Origin: Aeromicrobium camelliae
GTDB taxonomy: Bacteria > Actinomycetota > Actinomycetes > Propionibacteriales > Nocardioidaceae
NCBI RefSeq assembly: GCF_003850045.1
Contig: NZ_RQJX01000012.1
Location: forward strand, 1-64,000
Direction: 5' to 3'
DNA length: 64,000 nt
The stretch's first letter is position 1, and every line of letters begins with the position of its first letter. A program made the position numbers and the translations under genes. Positions 32,274-41,807 of this stretch are shown piece by piece. Under the pieces are notes generated by a model, which saw nothing but the letters and a program-made list of their open reading frames with translations, did no database searches and had not been told where the DNA came from.

Positions 32274-34271
32274 ATGTCCGACCTGACCGTCTCCGTCCGC
32301 TCGACCGCCGCGGAGGGAGGTGAGAGCGCACCACGGACCGTCGAGCCGGGCACGAAGGCCTGGCAGTTGTTCGCCGACGACGCTGCGGTGATCGCGGCGC
32401 GGGTCAACGGCGAACTCAAGGATCTGTCCTACGAGCTGGCCGAGGGCGACACCGTCGAGCCGGTGGCCATCGAGTCCCCGGACGGCCTCGACATCCTTCG
32501 CCACTCCACCGCCCACGTCATGGCTCAGGCCGTGCAGGAACTCTTCCCCGAGGCGAAGCTCGGCATCGGTCCGCCGATCGCCGACGGCTTCTACTACGAC
32601 TTCGACGTCCCGGAGCCGTTCACGCCCGACGATCTGACCAAGATCGAGGCGCGGATGAAGAAGATCATCAAGGAGAACCAGCGGTTCTCCCGGCGCGAGA
32701 TCAGCGACGACGACGCGCGCGCCGAGCTTGTCGACGAGCCGTACAAGCTCGAACTCATCGGTCTCAAGTCCTCGGCTGGCGACGCCGCCGAGGGTGCGAG
32801 CGTGGAGGTCGGCGCCGGCGGCCTGAGCATCTACCACAACCTCAAGCGCGACGGTTCGGTGGTCTGGAAGGACCTCTGCCGCGGTCCGCACCTGCCCACC
32901 ACCAAGCGCATCCCCGCGTTCACCCTGCTGCGGTCGGCCGCCGCCTACTGGCGCGGCGACGAGAAGAACAAGCAGCTCCAGCGCATCTACGGCACCGCCT
33001 GGCCGAGCAAGGAAGAGCTCGACGACTACCTCCACCGGCTGGAGGAGGCGCAGCGGCGCGACCACCGCCGCCTCGGCACGGAGCTCGACCTGTTCAGCTT
33101 CCCCGACGAGATCGGCTCGGGGCTCCCGGTGTTTCACCCGAAGGGTGGCGTCATCAAGCGCGAGATGGAGGACTACGTCCGCCGCCGGCACATCGAGGAG
33201 GGCTTCGAGTACGTCGGCACTCCGCACATCGCCAAGGAGGGGCTGTTCTACACCTCCGGGCACCTGCCGTACTACGGCGAGGGCATGTTCCCGGCGCTCG
33301 ACGTCGACGGCATGGACTACCGCCTCAAGGCGATGAACTGCCCGATGCACAACCTCATCTACCGCTCGCGCCAGCGGTCGTACCGCGAACTGCCGCTGCG
33401 GCTCTTCGAGTTCGGGCACGTGTACCGCAACGAGAAGTCCGGCGTCATCCACGGCCTGACCCGCGTGCGGGGCTTCGCTCAGGACGACTCGCACTCCTAC
33501 GTCACCCCCGAGCAGGCGCCCGACGAGGTGCGTCACCTGCTGAACTTCATGCTCAGCCTGCTGCGCGACTTCGGCCTCGACGACTACTACCTGGAGCTGT
33601 CGACGCGCGACGACACCAAGGACAAGTTCATCGGGTCCGACGAGGACTGGGAACTGGCTACGAAGGTGCTCGCCGACGTCGCCGCGGAGACCGGCATCGA
33701 GCTCGTGCCCGACCCGGGCGGAGCGGCGTACTACGGTCCCAAGATCTCGGTGCAGGCGCGCGACGCGATCGGCCGCACGTGGCAGATGGGCACCGTGCAG
33801 TACGACTTCAACCAGCCGTCGCCCGAGCGGTTCAACCTCGAGTACGTGGCACCGGACGGCTCGCGCCAGCAGCCGGTCATGATCCACTCGGCCAAGTTCG
33901 GGTCGATCGAGCGGTTCCTGGGTGTGCTCGTCGAGCACTACGCGGGCGCCTTCCCTCCGTGGCTCGCGCCAGTCCAGGTCGTCGGCATCCCGGTGGCCGA
34001 GCGGCACGTGGAGTACCTCGACGAGCTCGCCGGCCGGCTGCGCGCCGAGGGCATCCGGGTCGAGGTCGACGTCTCCGACGAGCGCATGCAGAAGAAGATC
34101 CGCAACGCCCAGACGCAGAAGATCCCGTTCATGGTGCTGGCCGGCGACAAGGACGTCGAGGCGGGAGCGGTGTCGTTCCGCTACCGCAGCGGCGAGCAGG
34201 AGAACGGCGTCTCGCTCGACGACGCGGTCGCCAAGATCGTGGCGGCGGTCCGCGACCGGGTGCAGGTCTGA
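32274..34271 (+). CDS. thrS: threonyl-tRNA synthetase
   Basis: Class II aminoacyl-tRNA synthetase charging tRNA-Thr, 665 aa. Domain order is TGS (to about residue 70), the editing domain with [11 protein letters not shown] and the late CRGPHLP, the catalytic core with MNCPMHN carrying the zinc cysteine, motif 2 [13 protein letters not shown], motif 3 near the end of the core, and the anticodon-binding domain from about residue 560 ([14 protein letters not shown]). Length is normal. Its TGA overlaps the following HIT gene by 1 nt, starting the thrS-HIT-pgsA unit that is common in actinobacteria. A hairpin in the leader might affect its expression. Confidence 0.98.
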   Translation: MSDLTVSVRSTAAEGGESAPRTVEPGTKAWQLFADDAAVIAARVNGELKDLSYELAEGDTVEPVAIESPDGLDILRHSTAHVMAQAVQELFPEAKLGIGPPIADGFYYDFDVPEPFTPDDLTKIEARMKKIIKENQRFSRREISDDDARAELVDEPYKLELIGLKSSAGDAAEGASVEVGAGGLSIYHNLKRDGSVVWKDLCRGPHLPTTKRIPAFTLLRSAAAYWRGDEKNKQLQRIYGTAWPSKEELDDYLHRLEEAQRRDHRRLGTELDLFSFPDEIGSGLPVFHPKGGVIKREMEDYVRRRHIEEGFEYVGTPHIAKEGLFYTSGHLPYYGEGMFPALDVDGMDYRLKAMNCPMHNLIYRSRQRSYRELPLRLFEFGHVYRNEKSGVIHGLTRVRGFAQDDSHSYVTPEQAPDEVRHLLNFMLSLLRDFGLDDYYLELSTRDDTKDKFIGSDEDWELATKVLADVAAETGIELVPDPGGAAYYGPKISVQARDAIGRTWQMGTVQYDFNQPSPERFNLEYVAPDGSRQQPVMIHSAKFGSIERFLGVLVEHYAGAFPPWLAPVQVVGIPVAERHVEYLDELAGRLRAEGIRVEVDVSDERMQKKIRNAQTQKIPFMVLAGDKDVEAGAVSFRYRSGEQENGVSLDDAVAKIVAAVRDRVQV

Positions 34272-34789
34272 TGGCGGTCGAGGCCGACGGTCTGGACCGG
34301 CTCTGGGCGCCGTACCGGATGGCCTACGTCCGCGGCGACGAGGCCGAGCCGGGCGACGACGCCTGCCCGTTCTGCGTCATGGCCGGCGGGGGACGGCAGA
34401 GCGAACTGATCGTGGCCCGCGGGGAGCACACCTTCGTGACCATGAACCTCTACCCCTACAATCCCGGGCACCTCATGGTGCTGCCCAACCGGCACGAGGC
34501 CGACTACACGGCGCTGTCGGCGGAGGAGACGGTCGAGCTCGCCGAGCTCACCCAGCGTGCGATCGCGACGATCCGCGCGGTGAGCGCACCGCACGGCTTC
34601 AACGTCGGGATCAACCTCGGCGGCGTCGCCGGCGGCTCCATCTCCCAGCACCTGCACCAGCATGTGGTGCCGCGATGGGGCGGCGACGCCAATTTCATGA
34701 CGGTGATCGGCCGCACCAAGACGCTCCCGCAACTCATCGAGGACAGCGCGGGGCTGCTGCGCGAGGCCTGGACGGCGCAGGGGGAGTAA
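34271..34789 (+). CDS. HIT family nucleotide phosphorylase/hydrolase
   Basis: Histidine-triad protein, 172 aa, cytosolic. The catalytic triad is H127, H129 and H131 in SQHLHQHVVPRW, and NPGHLMVLPNRH and an N-terminal CPFC pair (C32/C35) are present. The homologue at this position in Mycobacterium tuberculosis is described as an Ap4A phosphorylase, so dinucleoside polyphosphate breakdown is likely, fitting its place right after a synthetase gene, since such synthetases make Ap4A. 1-nt overlaps on both sides (TGATG with thrS, TAATG with pgsA) fix the start and show coupling. Confidence 0.92.
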   Translation: MAVEADGLDRLWAPYRMAYVRGDEAEPGDDACPFCVMAGGGRQSELIVARGEHTFVTMNLYPYNPGHLMVLPNRHEADYTALSAEETVELAELTQRAIATIRAVSAPHGFNVGINLGGVAGGSISQHLHQHVVPRWGGDANFMTVIGRTKTLPQLIEDSAGLLREAWTAQGE

Positions 34790-35403
34790 TGCTCGAACGC
34801 TTCCGTCAGTTCTGGAACAAGCTGCTGTCGCCGGTCGCCGACGGGCTGATCAAGCTCGGCGTCTCGCCGGACGCGGTGACCTTCGTGGGGACGGCCGGCG
34901 TGTGCGTCGGTGCCCTGTGGCTCTTCCCGCAAGGCGAGTTCTTCTGGGGCACGATGTTCGTCACGGCGTTCGTGTTCAGCGACATCGTCGACGGCACGAT
35001 GGCCCGCAAGCTCGGCCGGTCGTCGAACTGGGGAGCATTCCTCGACTCGACGCTCGACCGGCTCGGCGACGCGGCGATCTTCGGTGGCATCGCGCTCTGG
35101 TACGCGTGGGAGGGTGATTCGCCGCTCTACCTGTGCCTGAGCCTGATCTGCCTCGTGCTCGGCATGATGACGTCCTACACCCGCGCGCGGGCCGAGAGTC
35201 TCGGTATGGACGCCAAGGGCGGCATCGCCGAGCGTTCCGACCGCCTCGTCGCGATTCTCGTGATGACGGGACTCTCGGGGTTGTTCGACCTGCCGATCCT
35301 CCAGCAGGCGACCCTGTGGGTGCTCGCGGTCGCCAGCCTCATCACGGTCGTGCAGCGCATGGTCAAGGTCCGGAACCAGGCGCTGGGCCCGACGTCCGGC
35401 TGA
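34789..35403 (+). CDS. pgsA: CDP-alcohol phosphatidyltransferase, phosphatidylinositol phosphate synthase type
   Basis: Inner-membrane enzyme, 204 aa, about six helices. The CDP-alcohol signature is perfect: D65-x2-D68-G-x2-A72-R73, then G82-x3-D86-x3-D90. In actinobacteria the gene after thrS-HIT makes phosphatidylinositol phosphate from CDP-diacylglycerol and inositol phosphate, and I assign this role by position and by similarity to PgsA1. The acyltransferase and mannosyltransferase genes (patA, pimA) that follow it in mycobacteria are missing here; a sugar-nucleotide-type epimerase comes next instead. A 7-bp hairpin follows the stop. Confidence 0.9.
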   Translation: MLERFRQFWNKLLSPVADGLIKLGVSPDAVTFVGTAGVCVGALWLFPQGEFFWGTMFVTAFVFSDIVDGTMARKLGRSSNWGAFLDSTLDRLGDAAIFGGIALWYAWEGDSPLYLCLSLICLVLGMMTSYTRARAESLGMDAKGGIAERSDRLVAILVMTGLSGLFDLPILQQATLWVLAVASLITVVQRMVKVRNQALGPTSG

Positions 35404-35414
35404 GCCGAGAGCGA

Positions 35415-35429
35415 ACACGCCTGGCGTGT
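35415..35429 (+). terminator. hairpin after pgsA
   Basis: ACACGCC-T-GGCGTGT, a 7-bp inverted repeat 11 nt after the stop. Short and without a U tract. Confidence 0.4.
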
Positions 35430-35457
35430 CGCCGTGCCGAGCGGTTGCATCGGGGGC

Positions 35458-36426
35458 ATGACTCCACGCGTCCTCATCCTCGGCGGCACAGCGTGGTTGG
35501 GCCGTCGGCTCGCGGCGACTGCGCTCGACCGTGGCGCCTCCGTGACCTGTCTGGCCCGCGGTGAGAGTGGTGCGGTGCCCAACGGGGTGACGTGGGTGCG
35601 AGCCGACCGGACGCAGCCCGACGCCTACGGCGATCTCCACGGCGAGTGGGACCACGTCATCGACGTGTCCCGGGTCCCTTCGCACGTCGCGGGCGCGGTC
35701 GCGGCGCTCCGCGGCCGGGCCGCGCACTGGACGTTGATCTCGACGGGATCGGTGTATGCCGACCAGAGCGTGCCGCTCGACGAGAACTCACCGCTGCTGC
35801 CGGCGGGAGACGACGACGCGGACTACGGCAGCGCCAAGGTGACGTGCGAACAGCTGGTCGGACCCGACGCCCTCATCGTGCGCGCCGGTCTCATCGTCGG
35901 GCCGGGAGACCCCTCCGACCGCGGCGGCTACTACGTCGCCCGGATGTCCGCCGCGCGCGAGGAGCCTGTGGTGCTGCCGGGCGTCCGGGACCAGCCGATG
36001 CAGATGATCGACGTGCGCGACCTCGCCGACTGGGTGGTCGAGCTCGCCGATCGCGGTGTGACCGGGGTCGTCCACGGCGTCGGCGAGCCGACGACGGTGG
36101 GGCACCTGCTGGACGTGTCGGCGCAGATCGCGGGGCACGTGGGCGACCGGGTCGAGTTCTCGCCGGACGAGCTGACGGCCCGCGGCGTGGACCCGTGGGC
36201 GGGGGAGCGATCGCTGCCCTGGTGGCTTCCGCCGAGCCATCGCGGCATGGGCCAGATGGACGACGCTCGCGCGCTGGGGCTCGGCCCCGAACGACGCCCG
36301 ATCGCCGCGACGCTCGCCGACGTGCTCGCCGACGAGCGGCAGCGCGGCGTGGGCCGTCCGCGCCGGGCAGGACTGTCGCGTGCCGATGAGCTCGAGCTGC
36401 TGCATTCGAGGGGCGGACAGGCCTAG
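35458..36426 (+). CDS. NAD-dependent epimerase/dehydratase family protein
   Basis: Extended short-chain dehydrogenase, 322 aa. It has the nucleotide-binding loop ILGGTAWLGRRLA, the serine strand LISTGSVYAD and the catalytic pair in DYGSAKVTCE (Y-x3-K). The later RAGLIVGPGDPSDRGGYYVARM matches a group of actinobacterial reductases and plant-type RNA-binding epimerase relatives whose substrates are unknown. It is not in an obvious sugar or cell-wall cluster. ATG 35458 was chosen because homology begins at PRVLILGGT. It stands alone between pgsA and pdxS, where mycobacteria have mannoside genes. Confidence 0.8.
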   Translation: MTPRVLILGGTAWLGRRLAATALDRGASVTCLARGESGAVPNGVTWVRADRTQPDAYGDLHGEWDHVIDVSRVPSHVAGAVAALRGRAAHWTLISTGSVYADQSVPLDENSPLLPAGDDDADYGSAKVTCEQLVGPDALIVRAGLIVGPGDPSDRGGYYVARMSAAREEPVVLPGVRDQPMQMIDVRDLADWVVELADRGVTGVVHGVGEPTTVGHLLDVSAQIAGHVGDRVEFSPDELTARGVDPWAGERSLPWWLPPSHRGMGQMDDARALGLGPERRPIAATLADVLADERQRGVGRPRRAGLSRADELELLHSRGGQA

Positions 36427-36446
36427 GGTCACTCGCGCCCGGATCG

Positions 36447-36452
36447 TAGAAT
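36447..36452 (+). promoter_or_regulatory. -10 hexamer, leaderless, for pdxS
   Basis: TAGAAT ends 6 nt before GTG 36459. Confidence 0.65.
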
Positions 36453-36458
36453 GGTCGG

Positions 36459-37364
36459 GTGAGCACCGAAGAGACCCCCAGCGCCACCACGGGTACCGCG
36501 CGCGTCAAGCGCGGCATGGCGGAGATGCTGAAGGGCGGCGTCATCATGGACGTCGTCACCCCCGAGCAGGCCAAGATCGCCGAGGACGCCGGCGCTGTCG
36601 CCGTGATGGCCCTCGAGCGCGTTCCGGCCGACATCCGCGCCCAGGGCGGCGTCGCCCGCATGAGCGACCCCGACCTCATCGACGGCATCATCGAGACGGT
36701 CTCGATCCCCGTGATGGCCAAGGCCCGGATCGGTCATTTCGCCGAGGCGCAGGTGCTCCAGAGCCTCGGTGTCGACTACATCGACGAGTCCGAGGTCCTC
36801 ACCCCGGCCGACTACGAGAACCACATCGACAAGTGGGCCTTCACGGTCCCGTTCGTCTGCGGCGCCACCAACCTCGGTGAGGCGCTCCGTCGCATCACCG
36901 AGGGTGCCGCGATGATCCGGTCCAAGGGCGAGGCCGGCACCGGCGACGTCTCCAACGCCACCGGGCACATGCGCAAGATCCGCAAGGAGATCCGTCGTCT
37001 GCAGACCCTCGCCGAGGACGAGCTCTACGTCGCGGCCAAGGAGCTGCAGGCGCCGTACGAGCTCGTCAAGGAGGTCGCGCAGGCCGGCAAGCTCCCGGTG
37101 GTGCTGTTCACCGCCGGCGGTATCGCCACCCCCGCCGACGCCGCGATGATGATGCAGCTCGGCGCTGAGGGCGTGTTCGTCGGCTCGGGCATCTTCAAGT
37201 CCGGCGATCCGGCCAAGCGCGCCGAGGCGATCGTCAAGGCCACGACCTTCTACGACGACCCCGACGTCGTCGCCAAGGTGTCGCGCGGTCTCGGTGAGCC
37301 GATGGTCGGCATCAACGTCGACGAGATCCCCGAACCGCACCGCCTGGAGACCCGCGGCTGGTGA
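36459..37364 (+). CDS. pdxS: pyridoxal 5'-phosphate synthase subunit PdxS
   Basis: Synthase half of the R5P-dependent PLP synthase, 301 aa. It forms a dodecamer that builds PLP from ribose 5-phosphate, glyceraldehyde 3-phosphate and ammonia supplied by PdxT. The two lysines that carry intermediates fit K88 ([10 protein letters not shown]) and K156 (SKGEAGTGD), each 7 residues on from K81 and K149 of Bacillus. GTG start. Its stop overlaps pdxT by 4 nt, matching the equal need for both subunits. The product PLP serves, among others, metB, cbs and pabC in this window. Confidence 0.98.
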   Translation: MSTEETPSATTGTARVKRGMAEMLKGGVIMDVVTPEQAKIAEDAGAVAVMALERVPADIRAQGGVARMSDPDLIDGIIETVSIPVMAKARIGHFAEAQVLQSLGVDYIDESEVLTPADYENHIDKWAFTVPFVCGATNLGEALRRITEGAAMIRSKGEAGTGDVSNATGHMRKIRKEIRRLQTLAEDELYVAAKELQAPYELVKEVAQAGKLPVVLFTAGGIATPADAAMMMQLGAEGVFVGSGIFKSGDPAKRAEAIVKATTFYDDPDVVAKVSRGLGEPMVGINVDEIPEPHRLETRGW

Positions 37365-37978
37365 CCGCCGCTCCCACCATCGGCGTCTTCGCCCTGCAGG
37401 GCGACGTCCGTGAACACCTCCACGCCCTCCAGCGGCTCGGCGTCGACGCGATCGCCGTCCGCCGCCCGGAGGAGCTCGAGCGTTGTCACGGCGTCGTCCT
37501 GCCCGGCGGCGAATCGACGACGATGATCAAACTCGCGCGCACGTTCGAGCTGCTCGAACCGCTGCGCACGCGAGTGGCCGAGGGCATGCCGGCGTTCGGA
37601 ACCTGCGCCGGGATGATCCTGGTGGCCGACCGGATCCGCGACGGCGCACCCGGCCAGGAGACCGTCGGCGGGCTCGACATCACCGTCCGCCGTAATGCCT
37701 TCGGCCGCCAGGTCGACTCGTTCGAGGCCGAGTTGGAGTTCGACGGCCTCGACCGGGACGTGCACGCCGTCTTCATCCGCGCGCCGTGGGTGGAGGAGGT
37801 CGGTCCGGAGGTCGAGGTGCTGGCCCGGGTGCCCGCATCGGCGCCGGAAGAGGACGCCGCCGGTAGAATCGTCGCTGTTCGGCGCGGCCCGCTCATGGCG
37901 ACGTCGTTCCACCCCGAGGTGGCACACGACGACGACCGCATCCACGGGCTCTTCGTCGACCTCGTCACGAAGTCGTAG
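37361..37978 (+). CDS. pdxT: pyridoxal 5'-phosphate synthase glutaminase subunit PdxT
   Basis: Class I glutamine amidotransferase, 205 aa, that passes ammonia to PdxS. The triad is complete: C82 in FGTCAGM, H184 and E186 in [17 protein letters not shown] at residues 48-55 is the oxyanion region. GTG start overlapping pdxS (GTGA). yebC follows after 11 nt, so pdxS-pdxT-yebC form one unit. Confidence 0.97.
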   Translation: MTAAPTIGVFALQGDVREHLHALQRLGVDAIAVRRPEELERCHGVVLPGGESTTMIKLARTFELLEPLRTRVAEGMPAFGTCAGMILVADRIRDGAPGQETVGGLDITVRRNAFGRQVDSFEAELEFDGLDRDVHAVFIRAPWVEEVGPEVEVLARVPASAPEEDAAGRIVAVRRGPLMATSFHPEVAHDDDRIHGLFVDLVTKS

Positions 37979-37989
37979 GGAAGGACGCC

Positions 37990-38748
37990 ATGGCAGGCCA
38001 CTCCAAGTGGGCGACCACCAAGCACAAGAAGGCGGTCATCGACGCCAAGCGCGGCAAGCTGTTCGCCAAGCTCATCAAGAACATCGAGGTGGCGGCGCGC
38101 ACCGGCGGTCCCGATCCCGACGGCAACCCCACGCTCTACGACGCGATCCAGAAGGCCAAGAAGCAGTCGGTCCCCAACGACAACATCGATCGCGCGGTCA
38201 AGCGCGGCGGCGGCCTCGACGGCGGCGCCGTCGACTACACGACGATCATGTACGAGGGCTACGGCCCGAACGGCGTCGCGCTGCTCATCGAGTGCCTCAC
38301 CGACAACAAGAACCGTGCGGCCATGGAGGTCCGCACGGCGATGACCCGCAACGGCGGCACCATGGCCGACCCCGGATCGGTGTCGTACATGTTCCACCGC
38401 AAGGGCGTCATCATCGTGCCCGAGCAGCAGGAGGGCGGCCCGACCACCGAGGACGACGTCCTCATGGCGGTCCTCGACGCCGGCGCCGAGGAGGTCAACG
38501 ACCTCGGCGGCTCCTTCGAGGTCGTCTGCGAGGCCGGCGACCTCGTCGCCGTGCGCACGGCGCTGCAGGAGGCGGGACTCGACTACGACTCCGCCGACGC
38601 GTCCTTCGTGCCCAGCGTCAACGTCGAGGTGGACGCCGACGGCGCCGGCAAGGTCGTCAAGCTCATCGACGCGCTCGAGGACTGCGACGACGTGCAGAAC
38701 GTCTACGCCAACTTCGACGCGCCCGACGAGGTGATGGCCGAGCTGTGA
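37990..38748 (+). CDS. yebC: YebC/PmpR family DNA-binding regulatory protein
   Basis: 252 aa, cytosolic. The N-terminus [20 protein letters not shown] and the central [20 protein letters not shown] are diagnostic. YebC proteins were named as transcription regulators; recent work on the family assigns some of them to resolving ribosome stalling at proline stretches, with bacterial YebC types varying. Which applies here is not clear from sequence. The gene stands before ruvC as in most bacteria, with GGGAAGG as ribosome site. Confidence 0.96.
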   Translation: MAGHSKWATTKHKKAVIDAKRGKLFAKLIKNIEVAARTGGPDPDGNPTLYDAIQKAKKQSVPNDNIDRAVKRGGGLDGGAVDYTTIMYEGYGPNGVALLIECLTDNKNRAAMEVRTAMTRNGGTMADPGSVSYMFHRKGVIIVPEQQEGGPTTEDDVLMAVLDAGAEEVNDLGGSFEVVCEAGDLVAVRTALQEAGLDYDSADASFVPSVNVEVDADGAGKVVKLIDALEDCDDVQNVYANFDAPDEVMAEL

Positions 38749-38787
38749 GGCTCGGCGTGGCGCACGTGGGCCGATCGCGACGGCCGA

Positions 38788-38793
38788 TAGGCT
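38788..38793 (+). promoter_or_regulatory. -10 hexamer for ruvCAB
   Basis: TAGGCT ends 7 nt before ATG 38801, near leaderless. Confidence 0.6.
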
Positions 38794-38800
38794 TTCGAAC

Positions 38801-39337
38801 ATGCGTTCTGTCCGCGTCATGGGGGTCGACCCCGGTCTGACCCGCTGCGGCATCGGCGTCGTCGAGGGCAGCGTGGGCCGGCCGCTCACGATGGTGGACG
38901 TCTCGGTCGTGCGGACTCCCGCGGATCTGGACCTCTCCCGCCGCCTCCTGCGGCTCGAGAACGCCCTCGATGAGGCCGTCCGCACCCATCGTCCCGAGAT
39001 CCTCGCGGTCGAGCGCGTGTTCAGCCAGCACAACGTCAGCACCGTCATGGGCACGGCACAGGCGAGCGGTATCGCGATACTCGTCGCCGCCCGCCACGGG
39101 CTCTCCGTGCGCCTGCACACGCCGAGCGAGGTCAAAGCCGCTGTCACCGGCAGCGGCCGTGCGGACAAGGCCCAGGTCACGCTCATGGTGACGCGGCTTC
39201 TGCGCTTGGCGCAGGCGCCCAAGCCCGCGGACGCCGCGGACGCGTTGGCGCTCGCGATCTGTCAGATCTGGCGCGGCGCCGCCCAGGATCGGCTGGCCGC
39301 CGCGGTCGCGGCGCAGGCCGGAAGGAGTGCACGATGA
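38801..39337 (+). CDS. ruvC: Holliday junction resolvase RuvC
   Basis: Structure-specific endonuclease that cuts Holliday junctions, 178 aa, RNase H-like fold. The first catalytic aspartate is in [12 protein letters not shown], the glutamate in [11 protein letters not shown], and the C-terminal pair of aspartates lies in [12 protein letters not shown]. The ATG at 38801 is set by the promoter; a shorter start at 38819 is possible. It overlaps ruvA by 4 nt. Confidence 0.97.
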   Translation: MRSVRVMGVDPGLTRCGIGVVEGSVGRPLTMVDVSVVRTPADLDLSRRLLRLENALDEAVRTHRPEILAVERVFSQHNVSTVMGTAQASGIAILVAARHGLSVRLHTPSEVKAAVTGSGRADKAQVTLMVTRLLRLAQAPKPADAADALALAICQIWRGAAQDRLAAAVAAQAGRSAR

Positions 39338-39936
39338 TCGCCCATGTCAAGGGAACCGTGGCGGCGCTGACGGTCACGGCCGCCGTGGTGGAGGTCGGTG
39401 GCGTCGGACTGCAGGTGCTCTGCACGCCGCGCACCCTGGCCGAGCTCCGCCTCGGCCAGCCCGCCACCTTGTTCACCTCGATGGTCGTCCGTGAGGATTC
39501 GCTGACGGTCTACGGCTTCGCCGAGGCCGACGAGCGCGACATGTTCGAACTCGTCCAGACCGCGAGCGGCGTGGGCCCCAAGGTCGCCCAGGCCATGCTG
39601 GCGGTGCTCGATCCCGAGCGGCTGCGGCAGGCCATCGGCGCCGGCGAGGTCAGCACCCTCACGAGCGTCCCGGGGATCGGACGCAAGGGTGCCGAGCGGA
39701 TCATCCTCGAGCTCAAGGACCGCGTGGGGGTGGTGGCGGGCGCTGCCGCCGGTTCCGCCGTGAGTGGCGCGGCGTGGCGCTCGCAGGTGCACGACGCGCT
39801 GACCGGTCTCGGCTGGTCGGCCAAGGACGCCGACGCCGCGATCGAGACCACCGCCGCGCAGTTGCCCGACGGCACCGATCCCGACGTCTCCACGATCCTG
39901 CGCGACGCCCTGCGCTCGCTCGCCAAGGCGCGTTGA
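39334..39936 (+). CDS. ruvA: Holliday junction helicase subunit RuvA
   Basis: Junction-binding subunit, 200 aa. Domain I is the N-terminal OB fold ([13 protein letters not shown]), domain II holds two helix-hairpin-helix motifs ([17 protein letters not shown] and [13 protein letters not shown]), and domain III is the C-terminal three-helix RuvB-binding part with [17 protein letters not shown] overlap with ruvC; its TGA shares one base with the ruvB ATG. Confidence 0.97.
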   Translation: MIAHVKGTVAALTVTAAVVEVGGVGLQVLCTPRTLAELRLGQPATLFTSMVVREDSLTVYGFAEADERDMFELVQTASGVGPKVAQAMLAVLDPERLRQAIGAGEVSTLTSVPGIGRKGAERIILELKDRVGVVAGAAAGSAVSGAAWRSQVHDALTGLGWSAKDADAAIETTAAQLPDGTDPDVSTILRDALRSLAKAR

Positions 39937-40979
39937 TGGATCCCGAGGAGTACACCGACGCGGTGTTCGCCGAGGCGTTGCCCGAGGAGCGCGCTTTCGA
40001 GGCGGCGCTGCGCCCCAAGACGCTCGACGAGCTGGTCGGCCAGGATCGCGTCCGTGAGCAGCTCGCGCTCGTCCTGGACGCTGCCACCGCGCGCGGCCGC
40101 ACGCCTGACCACGTCCTGCTCTCGGGCCCGCCCGGTCTCGGCAAGACCACGATCGCCATGATCATCGCGAACCAGCTCGCCGCGCCGCTGCGGCTCACCT
40201 CGGGTCCGGCGATCCAGCACGCCGGCGACCTCGCCGCGATCCTCTCGGGGATCGGCGAGGGCGACGTCCTGTTCATCGACGAGATCCACCGCATGTCGCG
40301 GCCCGCCGAGGAGCTGCTCTACATGGCGATGGAGGACTTCCGTGTCGACGTCGTGGTCGGCAAGGGTCCGGGGGCGACCGCCATCCCGCTCGAGATTCCG
40401 CCGTTCACGGTGGTCGGCGCCACCACCCGTGCCGGACTCCTGCCCGGCCCGCTGCGCGACCGCTTCGGCTTCACCGCGCAGCTGGACTACTACGAACCGG
40501 CCGACCTGCACCGCATTGTGCTGCGGTCCGCCAGTCTGCTCGACCTCTCGATCGACGACGATGCCGCCCGCGAGATCGGCTCCCGCTCGCGTGGCACTCC
40601 GCGCATCGCCAACCGCCTGCTGCGCCGCGTCCGCGACTACGCGGAAGTGCGCGCCGGCGGTCACGTCGATCGCGCCGTGGCGCACGCGGCGTTGGAGTTG
40701 TACGAGGTCGACGAGCTCGGTCTGGATCGCCTCGACCGGGCGGTCCTGCACGCACTGTGCGTCAGCTTCGGCGGCGGTCCCGTCGGCATCTCCACCCTCG
40801 CGGTAGCGGTGGGGGAGGAGCGCGAGACCGTCGAGGAGCTCGCCGAACCCTTCCTCGTACGACTCGGATTCTTGGCCCGCACACCGCGCGGCCGCATCGC
40901 GACACCGGCAGCGTGGCAGCACCTCGGGCTCTCGGTTCCGTCGGACGCCGCACAGCTGTCCTTCGACGACGCCGACTGA
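39936..40979 (+). CDS. ruvB: Holliday junction helicase motor RuvB
   Basis: AAA+ hexameric motor for branch migration, 347 aa. Walker A is GPPGLGKTT at residues 64-72, Walker B is [10 protein letters not shown], sensor 1 lies in VVGATTRAG, and the arginine finger region in [13 protein letters not shown]. The winged-helix DNA-binding domain forms the last 75 residues. Starts 1 nt inside the ruvA stop. yajC follows 67 nt later with its own promoter. Confidence 0.98.
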   Translation: MDPEEYTDAVFAEALPEERAFEAALRPKTLDELVGQDRVREQLALVLDAATARGRTPDHVLLSGPPGLGKTTIAMIIANQLAAPLRLTSGPAIQHAGDLAAILSGIGEGDVLFIDEIHRMSRPAEELLYMAMEDFRVDVVVGKGPGATAIPLEIPPFTVVGATTRAGLLPGPLRDRFGFTAQLDYYEPADLHRIVLRSASLLDLSIDDDAAREIGSRSRGTPRIANRLLRRVRDYAEVRAGGHVDRAVAHAALELYEVDELGLDRLDRAVLHALCVSFGGGPVGISTLAVAVGEERETVEELAEPFLVRLGFLARTPRGRIATPAAWQHLGLSVPSDAAQLSFDDAD

Positions 40980-41001
40980 CCGAGCGGTGCGGCCCCACCC
41001 G

Positions 41002-41007
41002 TAGACT
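41002..41007 (+). promoter_or_regulatory. -10 hexamer for yajC and downstream genes
   Basis: TAGACT lies about 40 nt before GTG 41047, giving a leader of roughly 34 nt with GGGAGAG as ribosome site. Confidence 0.5.
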
Positions 41008-41046
41008 CGTGCGGACATCGTTCCTCACCGACCGGGAGAGCTCCGC

Positions 41047-41343
41047 GTGGACATCATCATTCTCTTGGCCCTGCTCGCCGTGTTCTTCTTGCTGGTGCTG
41101 CGGCCCGCACGCCAGCGCCAGAAGCAGTTCCAGGAGGTCCAGACCGCCCTCGAGCCGGGGAAGCGCGTCATGCTGACCAGCGGCATCCACGGCACGCTCG
41201 TGGAGGTCGAGGACCAGACCGTCGACCTCGAGGTCGCCCCGGGCACCGTCATCACGGTGGCCCGCCAGGCCGTCGCCCAGGTCTTCACGCCGCTGGACGA
41301 CCACGCCGAGGACCTCGACGAGCGCGGCGACGAGACGGCCTGA
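41047..41343 (+). CDS. yajC: preprotein translocase subunit YajC
   Basis: Small single-helix membrane protein of the Sec holo-translocon, 98 aa. The N-terminal helix IIILLALLAVFFLLVLRPAR is followed by the typical RQKQFQEVQTAL and a small beta domain (GKRVMLTSGIHGTLVEV). The acidic tail is longer than in enteric bacteria. GTG start. In most actinobacteria secD and secF follow directly; here a lipoprotein gene overlaps the stop by 1 nt (TGATG) instead. Confidence 0.94.
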   Translation: MDIIILLALLAVFFLLVLRPARQRQKQFQEVQTALEPGKRVMLTSGIHGTLVEVEDQTVDLEVAPGTVITVARQAVAQVFTPLDDHAEDLDERGDETA

Positions 41344-41807
41344 TGCGCGCTCGCGGGTCGATGCTGGCGACCGGCGTGCTGGTCGGCACGCTGGGCCTGC
41401 TGTCGGCGTGCGGCAGTGACGGCACCGAGGCGTACTGCGAGCAGTTGGAGAACGTCAGCGGGCCGTTCGGCGATCTGCGCGACGGTGACTTCAGCCAGAT
41501 CGACCAGGTCATGGACGACATGACCGAGATCGAGGACGCCGCGCCGGAGGACGTCGCCGAGGAATGGGCCACGTTCGCCGGGACGATCCGCGAGTTGCAG
41601 GCGGCGGTCGAGGAGCAGGGGCTCACGATCGCCGAACTGCTCGAGCTCGCCCAGCAGCCCGACCTCAGCGCCGAGGAGCAGGAGCGCCTTCAGGCCGTCG
41701 ACGGCGCCCTCGCCGATCTCGACCTCAACGAACTCGACAGCGCGAGCCAGGCCATCGCCGAGCACGCCGAGACCGAGTGTGACCTCACCCTGGGAGGGGA
41801 GCAGTGA
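41343..41807 (+). CDS. small acidic lipoprotein in place of secD-secF
   Basis: 154 aa. A signal peptide with lipobox LLSAC makes C23 the lipidated residue, so it should be anchored to the outer face of the cell membrane. The mature part is very acidic and helical, with DGDFSQIDQVMDDMTEIED, ATFAGTIRELQAAVEEQGL and LSAEEQERLQAVDGALADL, and a possible disulfide between C32 (AYCEQL) and the cysteine in ETECDL near the end. I recognise no family; four-helix solute-binding-like or chaperone-like roles are guesses. It is coupled to yajC (1-nt overlap) and to apt (GTGA overlap). Confidence 0.8.
   Translation: MRARGSMLATGVLVGTLGLLSACGSDGTEAYCEQLENVSGPFGDLRDGDFSQIDQVMDDMTEIEDAAPEDVAEEWATFAGTIRELQAAVEEQGLTIAELLELAQQPDLSAEEQERLQAVDGALADLDLNELDSASQAIAEHAETECDLTLGGEQ

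Noticed and set aside
32102..32274. A T-box riboswitch ahead of thrS.
   Set aside because: No T-box consensus or specifier loop is visible, and the -10 at 32212 leaves a leader of only about 50 nt.
32211..34007. 598-codon minus-strand frame over thrS.
   Set aside because: Shadow of thrS with no domain and no promoter; long antisense frames are common at this base composition.
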